Of a stretch of DNA of 10,375 bases, positions 6,760-10,375 are shown piece after piece. Source of the DNA: Deltaproteobacteria bacterium. GTDB taxonomy: Bacteria; Desulfobacterota; Binatia; DP-6. Positions within the stretch are counted from its first letter, which is position 1. Each line of letters opens with the position of its first letter. The position numbers and the translations under genes were made by a program. The notes under the pieces are model-generated. The model worked only from the letters and a program-made list of their open reading frames with translations, searched no databases and was not told the origin of the DNA. The stretch is from contig VBLD01000226.1 of the NCBI GenBank assembly GCA_005879205.1, positions 1 to 10,375 on the forward strand. The letters run 5' to 3'.

Positions 6760-6784
6760 GAGCCGATGTGAGATTTCACGTTCC
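6760..6784 (-). promoter_or_regulatory. Candidate ECF promoter for the sigma/alkyltransferase operon
   Basis: On the minus strand GGAAC occurs at 6784-6780, the classical -35 core of ECF sigma promoters. A -10 element would fall about 16-17 nt downstream, near 6763-6760 (GCTC), and does not match a consensus well. The implied transcript start near 6752 leaves a short leader containing the AGAGG ribosome site. The position suits autoregulation by the encoded sigma factor, but the weak -10 makes this tentative. Confidence 0.35.
6768..6779. promoter_or_regulatory. Inverted repeat GTGA-GATT-TCAC in the divergent control region
   Basis: The 12-bp sequence gtgagatttcac is palindromic apart from one mismatched pair. 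It sits between the two divergent operons, directly beside the GGAAC -35-like element and inside the expected spacer of that promoter. It may be an operator. Its half-sites resemble CRP-type TGTGA/TCACA, but the 4-nt spacing differs from the 6 nt of CRP sites. Confidence 0.3.
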
Positions 6785-6785
6785 G

Positions 6786-6797
6786 GCCCCCCGGGGC
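6786..6797. promoter_or_regulatory. GC inverted repeat GCCCC-CC-GGGGC upstream of the cyclase gene
   Basis: Five-base arms with a 2-nt centre lie 12 nt before the cyclase ATG. It could be a second operator or simply a GC-rich coincidence; no function can be assigned. Confidence 0.2.
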
Positions 6798-6808
6798 GTT
6801 GTAAGGCC

Positions 6809-7378
6809 ATGAGAACGAGCGACGACCGCGCGGTGATCGACTGGCTGATCGGCCTCTTTCCGGTCGTCCCCCGGCGCGGTACCCGCCTGGCCTTCATGTT
6901 CACCGACCTCGAGGGTTTCACCGCGCACGCCGCCGTGCGCGGCAACGGCGCCGCGCTCAGGCTGCTTGGCCGGCACGACAGCGTGGTCCTGCCGGCGATC
7001 CGGGCCCTCGGCGGCCGGATCGTCAAGCGACTCGGCGACGGGCTCATGGCGGTCTTCCCCTCGCCCGCCGACGCCCTCCGGGCGGCGGTATCGATCCAGG
7101 CCGCGGCGGCGCGCCGGCGTCCCGCCGTGAGGCTCCGGATCGGGGTCCATGCCGGCGAGGTCCGCTGGCGCGAGGGAGACCTCGTCGGCCACGATCTGAA
7201 CGTCGCGGCCCGCGTCACCGAGCGGGCGCGCGGCGGGCGCATCGTGGTGAGCGATGCGCTGCGCACCGAAGCCGACGGGCTCGTCGTCCGTTTCCGGCGG
7301 ACCCGGCCCCTGCGCATCCCTGGCCGCGAGCCTCTCGCGCTGTTCAACGTCGAATTCGCTTCGGAGGAAACGTCATGA
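6809..7378 (+). CDS. Minimal class III adenylate/guanylate cyclase
   Basis: This 189-residue protein is essentially one cyclase homology domain (about 26-185), with no transmembrane, HAMP, PAS or other sensor domain. All canonical catalytic positions are visible: metal-binding Asp D33 in FMFTDLEGFT (29-38), D77 in KRLGDGLMAVF (73-83), the purine-selecting pair K73 and D124, and the transition-state residues N131 and R135 in LNVAAR. GVHAGEV (112-118) is also conserved. It should therefore be able to act as a homodimer making cAMP or, less likely, cGMP; the K/D pair favours ATP. ATG 6809 is chosen because upstream in-frame codons run into the control region. AAGG lies only 2 nt before the ATG, so the ribosome site is poor. 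The gene overlaps the next alkyltransferase gene by 4 nt (ATGA), implying coupled translation. Confidence 0.88.
   Translation: MRTSDDRAVIDWLIGLFPVVPRRGTRLAFMFTDLEGFTAHAAVRGNGAALRLLGRHDSVVLPAIRALGGRIVKRLGDGLMAVFPSPADALRAAVSIQAAAARRRPAVRLRIGVHAGEVRWREGDLVGHDLNVAARVTERARGGRIVVSDALRTEADGLVVRFRRTRPLRIPGREPLALFNVEFASEETS
7363..7367 (+). promoter_or_regulatory. Strong Shine-Dalgarno for the second alkyltransferase gene
   Basis: GGAGG lies 7 nt before ATG 7375, inside the last codons of the cyclase gene. It supports this start and efficient translation of the downstream gene. Confidence 0.7.
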
Positions 7379-7881
7379 CGATCGTCGAGACGGCGGAGGT
7401 TGCATCACCCATCGGGCGGATCACCCTGGCGGTTCGAGACGGCGGCCTGTGCGCCCTCGACTTCACGGAGCGCTGGCCGCGCCGGCGCGCCGCGCTCGAG
7501 AAGCGCTTCGGGCAGGTGGAATTCCGGCGGGCGACGGACCCCGAGGGGATGGTCACCCGCCTCGAGCGATACTTCGCCGGCGACCTCGGAGCGCTCGCCT
7601 CCGTGCGCGTCGATCCGGGCGGGACCGTCTTCCAGCGCCGGGTGTGGAGCGCACTTCGCAAGCTGCCCCCCGGCCGCACGGCATCTTACGGTGACCTCGC
7701 GCGCGCCGTCGGCGCCGCCGGCGCCGCGCGCGCCGTGGGTGCGGCGAACGGATCCAATCCCGTCGCGATCGTGATCCCCTGCCACCGGGTGATCGGCGCC
7801 GACGGCAGCCTGACGGGCTACGCCGGGGGCGTCGAGCGCAAGCAGTGGCTCCTCAGACACGAGGGGAGCCGACCACGCTGA
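7375..7881 (+). CDS. ogt: Methylated-DNA-protein cysteine methyltransferase (second copy)
   Basis: This 168-residue protein is of normal MGMT/Ogt length with no extension. Residues 7-30 (AEVASPIGRITLAVRDGGLC onward) begin the N-terminal domain. FQRRVWSALRKLPPGRTASYG (86-106, key residues F86, W91, S104, Y105, G106) is the DNA-binding region. AARAVGAANGSNP (117-129) carries the Arg finger R119, and IPCHRVI (134-140) has acceptor C136, followed by TGYAGGVERKQWLLRHEG (147-164). It transfers O6-alkyl groups from guanine to its own cysteine. ATG 7375 overlaps the cyclase stop by 4 nt and has GGAGG 7 nt upstream. It is only moderately similar to the alkyltransferase at 5563-6243, so the two are different subtypes rather than a recent duplication. 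Confidence 0.93.
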   Translation: MTIVETAEVASPIGRITLAVRDGGLCALDFTERWPRRRAALEKRFGQVEFRRATDPEGMVTRLERYFAGDLGALASVRVDPGGTVFQRRVWSALRKLPPGRTASYGDLARAVGAAGAARAVGAANGSNPVAIVIPCHRVIGADGSLTGYAGGVERKQWLLRHEGSRPR

Positions 7882-7935
7882 GATGCCGCCGCGGCCCTTC
7901 CGGTGCGCACGCCTTCTCTGGTATGCCTCGACGCC

Positions 7936-9096
7936 ATGGACCCGATGATCTCCAGCGATTCTCACATCGTCGAGCCGCCGGATCTCTGGGAGAAGTGGCT
8001 CACGCCCGAGTTCCGCGCGCGCGCCCCGAAGCTCGTGAAGGACGAGGAAGGTGGCGACGCCTGGCTCTACAACGACGGCGGCGCGCCGGCGCCGCTCGGG
8101 CTGGTGACGGTCACGCGCGGCCGCCCGCGCGAGGAGCTCCGCTGGTCGGGGGCCCACTACGACACGATCAACCAGGGCAACTTCGAGGGCTCGGCGCGGG
8201 TCAAGGAGATGCTCGAGGACGGCGTCGTCGCCGAGGTCATCTACTCGCCGCAGCGGACGATGCGCCACTTCATGCTCGGCACCGACGACGACTTCCACCT
8301 GGCCGGGATCCGCGCGTACAACGACTGGCTCGCCAGGGACTTCTGCGCCAAGGCGCCGGATCGCCTCGTCGGCATCGCGCAGATGCCGAGCGTGGGCGTC
8401 GAGCCGGCGATCGCCGAGATGAGGCGCGCCAAGACGATGGGGCACCGCGGCGTCCTGATCTCCGCTTGGCCGAGCGGCAACCTGAACCTCTCCGAAGCCG
8501 ACGACCCGTTCTTCGCCGAGGCCGAGCGGCTCGGCCTCCCGGTGAGCATCCACTGCGCCCTCTCGGCGCGTGGCAAGGTGGCCCCCAAGCCGAAGACCGC
8601 GATGGAGGAGAAGATGTCGCGCGGCGAGGCGACGGGCGGGAAGCAGGTCTCGATGCTGTCCGGCGCGGGCCTCGACACCATGCCGCTCATCATGGGCGAG
8701 ATCATCCTGACCGGCACCCACGACCGCTTCCCGAAGCTGCAGTTCGTCTCGGTCGAGAGCGGCGTCGGCTGGGTGCCCTACTACGCGGAGCAGATGGACG
8801 ACCGCTACGACCGGAACAAGTACTGGGCCAAGATCAAGCTCGAGCGGCAGCCGAGCGAGTACGTCCGCTCCAACTGGTCGTTCACCTTCATCATCGACCA
8901 CTACGGCGTGAAGAATCGCCACGCCGTGGGCGTCGACCGCATGATGTGGTCCACCGACTATCCGCACCACGGCTGCGACTGGCCGCACTCGCGACGCGTC
9001 GTCGCGGAGATGTTCGAGGGCGTCCCGGCGGCCGAGAAGCGCGCGATCGCGTACGAGAACGCCGCGCGGCTCTACGGCGTCCGGGTCGGCGAGTAA
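7936..9096 (+). CDS. Amidohydrolase-2 family metal-dependent hydrolase
   Basis: This 386-residue, complete PF04909-type TIM-barrel protein carries the N-terminal metal motif DSH (D8, H10) in SSDSHIVEPPDLWEKW. Other landmarks are RAYNDWLARDFC (126-137), DRLVGIAQMPS (142-152), LPVSIHCAL (201-209; H206 a likely metal ligand), FVSVESGVGWVPYYAEQMD (270-288; E274 where many relatives have His or Glu) and MWSTDYPHHGCDWPHS (337-352; D341 likely metal-binding/catalytic Asp). Relatives include ACMSD-like decarboxylases and hydrolases of cyclic or aromatic acids; the substrate is unknown. Start choice: ATG 7936 gives the same short lead before DSH as the paralogue at 1-666; GTG 7903 and ATG 7945 are possible. 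None has a clear ribosome site. It lies 54 nt after the second alkyltransferase gene and may be transcribed separately. Confidence 0.9.
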   Translation: MDPMISSDSHIVEPPDLWEKWLTPEFRARAPKLVKDEEGGDAWLYNDGGAPAPLGLVTVTRGRPREELRWSGAHYDTINQGNFEGSARVKEMLEDGVVAEVIYSPQRTMRHFMLGTDDDFHLAGIRAYNDWLARDFCAKAPDRLVGIAQMPSVGVEPAIAEMRRAKTMGHRGVLISAWPSGNLNLSEADDPFFAEAERLGLPVSIHCALSARGKVAPKPKTAMEEKMSRGEATGGKQVSMLSGAGLDTMPLIMGEIILTGTHDRFPKLQFVSVESGVGWVPYYAEQMDDRYDRNKYWAKIKLERQPSEYVRSNWSFTFIIDHYGVKNRHAVGVDRMMWSTDYPHHGCDWPHSRRVVAEMFEGVPAAEKRAIAYENAARLYGVRVGE

Positions 9097-9440
9097 GTCT
9101 CACTTCCAAAGGTCGTAGGTTCCGAGATCGGCGCCTGGCTCGGCGGCAACCACGAGGTGTGCCCGTAGAGCGCCTTCGGGGGACAACTCCCGATGCGATC
9201 GCCCGCCGCTTTGATCAGACACGGCGTGCACGGCCTACCGGCGTGTCGGGAGGAATTCTGCGTCCAGGATCTGCTCGGGGGTATACGGGCAGTCGCGCGG
9301 GAAGCGTTCCACCTTGAGCCCCGTCTCATCCGACGCGAGCGCGAGCGCCCTGGCGTCGTGACTGGTGGAGCAGCCCGGCGAAGGCGCTCCCGGCGCGGCC
9401 CTGCGGCCCCGTAGGAGGAGCGGGCGTCCGTCTCGGGAGG
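9097..9440. other. Intergenic stretch without a confident gene
   Basis: This is 344 nt between the amidohydrolase and the convergent acyl-CoA synthetase. I see no RNA gene, clear terminator hairpin with a T-run, or confident ORF. It holds one coding-like frame on the minus strand, described separately. Confidence 0.6.
9100..9363 (-). pseudogene. Possible gene remnant with in-frame TAG
   Basis: On the minus strand a frame reads HDARALALASDETGLKVER (from 9360), then FPRDCPYTPEQILDAEFLP, and stops at TAG 9237-9235. The same frame reopens to TGA 9102-9100 (ending ADLGTYDLWK). In the part before the TAG, G or C fills about 35 of 41 third positions, as in real genes of this window; after it the bias is weaker. 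No start codon with a ribosome site precedes it, and the synthetase stop (9443-9441) lies just upstream. It could be the C-terminal debris of a lost gene or chance. The product is not recognised. Confidence 0.25.
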
Positions 9441-10375
9441 TTACGACGCCGCCCGGAAGCGCGCCCGCAGCACATCCTTGCGAACCTTGCCGGTCGCATT
9501 CCGGGGCAGCTCGGCGAGGATCTCCAGCTGCTCGGGGATCTTCTGCCGCATCACCTGGCGGGCGTCCATGAAGGCGGCCACCTCGCCGAGCGAGAGCTCG
9601 TTCGCGCCCGGCCGCAGGACCACGCAGGCGCAGACGCGCTCGCCGCTCGCCGGGTCGGGCACGCCGATCACGGCGACGTCGCCGACCTTCGGATGCTCGG
9701 CGAGGACGTCTTCGATGCCCTTGGCGGAGAGGTTCTCGCCCTTGCGGATGATGATGTCCTTGCGGCGGCCGGTGATGCGCAGGAAGCCGGCCTCGTCGAG
9801 GATGCCGAGGTCGCCGGTGCGGAAGAAGCCGTCGGGCGTGAAGGCGGCGTTGAGCGCCGGATCGAGATAGCCGACGCAGAGCTGTGGCCCGTACGCTTCG
9901 ATCTCGCCCTCGACGCCCGGAGCGACCGGGCGCCCCGCGTCGTCGACCAGACGTGCCGTGCAGCCGGGCGACGGTCGCCCGTCGGTTCCGTGGAGCTTCT
10001 CCTCGGGGGCGCCGGGCGCGCCGCAGCTGAGGATCGGACACTCGGTCATGCCGTACGAGCGGTAGGCGACGGCACCGAACCGCTCCTTCGCCAGGCGCAT
10101 GAGCTCGGGCGAGACGTCCGCCGCGCCCGAGCCGGTGAGGCGCACGGAGCGTACCTTCTCCGCCGAAAAGCCCCGCGCCCCGAGCATCCCCTGGAGGACC
10201 GCGGGCGGCCCGCCGGCCGCCGTGACGGCATGCCGCGCGATCAGCTCGATCGCCAGCTCGGGATCGTAGCTGTCCATGAACACGGCGCTCGACCCGCAGC
10301 GGAGCTGGTGCATGACGAAGAGCAGGATGCCGCCGATGTGCGTCAGCGGGAACTGGAGCAGCGTGCGATCGTCGG
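9441..10375 (-). CDS. AMP-dependent acyl-CoA synthetase/ligase, C-terminal part (5' end beyond window)
   Basis: The 310 visible codons are the C-terminal portion of an ANL-superfamily enzyme, usually 500-560 residues; the start and P-loop lie beyond the right edge. The visible part begins DDRTLLQFPLTHIGGILLF. Conserved ANL motifs follow in order: YGMTECP (A5, about 10055-10035), DGFFRTGDLG with the ribose-binding Asp (about 9833-9804), TGRRKDIIIRKGENLSAKGIE in the hinge region (shown by position, about 9773-9711), VIGVPDPASGERV, and LPRNATGKVRKD with the catalytic Lys of the A10 motif (codon 9488-9486). It activates a carboxylic acid as acyl-AMP and passes it to CoA. The overall look is of medium-chain or cyclohexanecarboxylate-type acyl-CoA ligases, but specificity cannot be read from this part. 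It converges on the amidohydrolase gene across the 344-nt gap. Confidence 0.9.
   Translation of the reverse strand, partial: DDRTLLQFPLTHIGGILLFVMHQLRCGSSAVFMDSYDPELAIELIARHAVTAAGGPPAVLQGMLGARGFSAEKVRSVRLTGSGAADVSPELMRLAKERFGAVAYRSYGMTECPILSCGAPGAPEEKLHGTDGRPSPGCTARLVDDAGRPVAPGVEGEIEAYGPQLCVGYLDPALNAAFTPDGFFRTGDLGILDEAGFLRITGRRKDIIIRKGENLSAKGIEDVLAEHPKVGDVAVIGVPDPASGERVCACVVLRPGANELSLGEVAAFMDARQVMRQKIPEQLEILAELPRNATGKVRKDVLRARFRAAS

Noticed and set aside
6735..6779. Extended N-terminus of the sigma factor from GTG 6779
   Set aside because: The extra 15 residues show no sigma-family resemblance and overlap the likely promoter; ATG 6734 has AGAGG at the right spacing.
6767..6780. CRP binding site next to the cyclase gene
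   Set aside because: The half-sites TGTGA and TCAC are separated by 4 nt instead of the 6 nt of CRP sites, so it is kept only as an unassigned inverted repeat.
5563..7347. 594-codon minus-strand frame ending in the alkyltransferase
   Set aside because: The 5' two thirds run antisense to the cyclase and out of frame through the sigma gene; only the part from ATG 6243 is real. It is not a fusion protein.
7711..7745. GGCGCC-rich repeat in the second alkyltransferase gene as a slippage or expansion site
   Set aside because: It encodes the conserved AARAVGAANG region of the family, with only an AVGAAG segment before it, so ordinary codon use explains it.

Overview
The window is a very GC-rich bacterial chromosomal segment with short intergenic gaps and several overlapping stop/start codons. 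A secreted HAF-repeat protein with a Thr-rich stalk, two DSH-type amidohydrolase-2 proteins and an acyl-CoA ligase together recall deltaproteobacteria-like environmental lineages such as Candidatus Binatota. That placement is an inference from gene style, not from a marker gene. No RNA gene, mobile element or CRISPR array was seen.

Layout. (1) 1-666, minus: 5' part of an amidohydrolase-2 family metallohydrolase that runs off the left edge. (2) 811-2361, plus: secreted HAF-repeat protein with a Thr-rich linker and a Cys-containing C-terminal domain. (3) 2404-2646, plus: small coiled-coil protein of unknown function. (4) 2689-4326, plus: AmpG-like MFS permease. (5) 4335-6734, minus: a tight operon read right to left, ECF sigma factor, O6-alkylguanine-DNA alkyltransferase with an extra N-terminal domain, glutathione S-transferase, gamma-glutamylcyclotransferase. 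(6) 6735-6808: the shared divergent control region. (7) 6809-7881, plus: a minimal class III nucleotide cyclase overlapping a second alkyltransferase gene. (8) 7936-9096, plus: a second, full-length amidohydrolase. (9) 9097-9440: no confident gene, but a coding-like remnant on the minus strand. (10) 9441-10375, minus: C-terminal part of an AMP-dependent acyl-CoA synthetase that runs off the right edge.

The standout is the divergent block 4335-7881. Two suicide DNA-alkyl repair proteins, two glutathione-linked enzymes, an ECF sigma factor and a nucleotide cyclase are arranged as two translationally coupled operons back to back. It reads as an alkylation/electrophile stress module. The first alkyltransferase sits where an anti-sigma factor normally lies, directly downstream of the sigma gene with a 4-nt overlap. 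Its roughly 50-residue N-terminal extension resembles a cysteine-less anti-sigma helical domain. This suggests, as a hypothesis, that alkyl-acceptor chemistry directly gates sigma activity.
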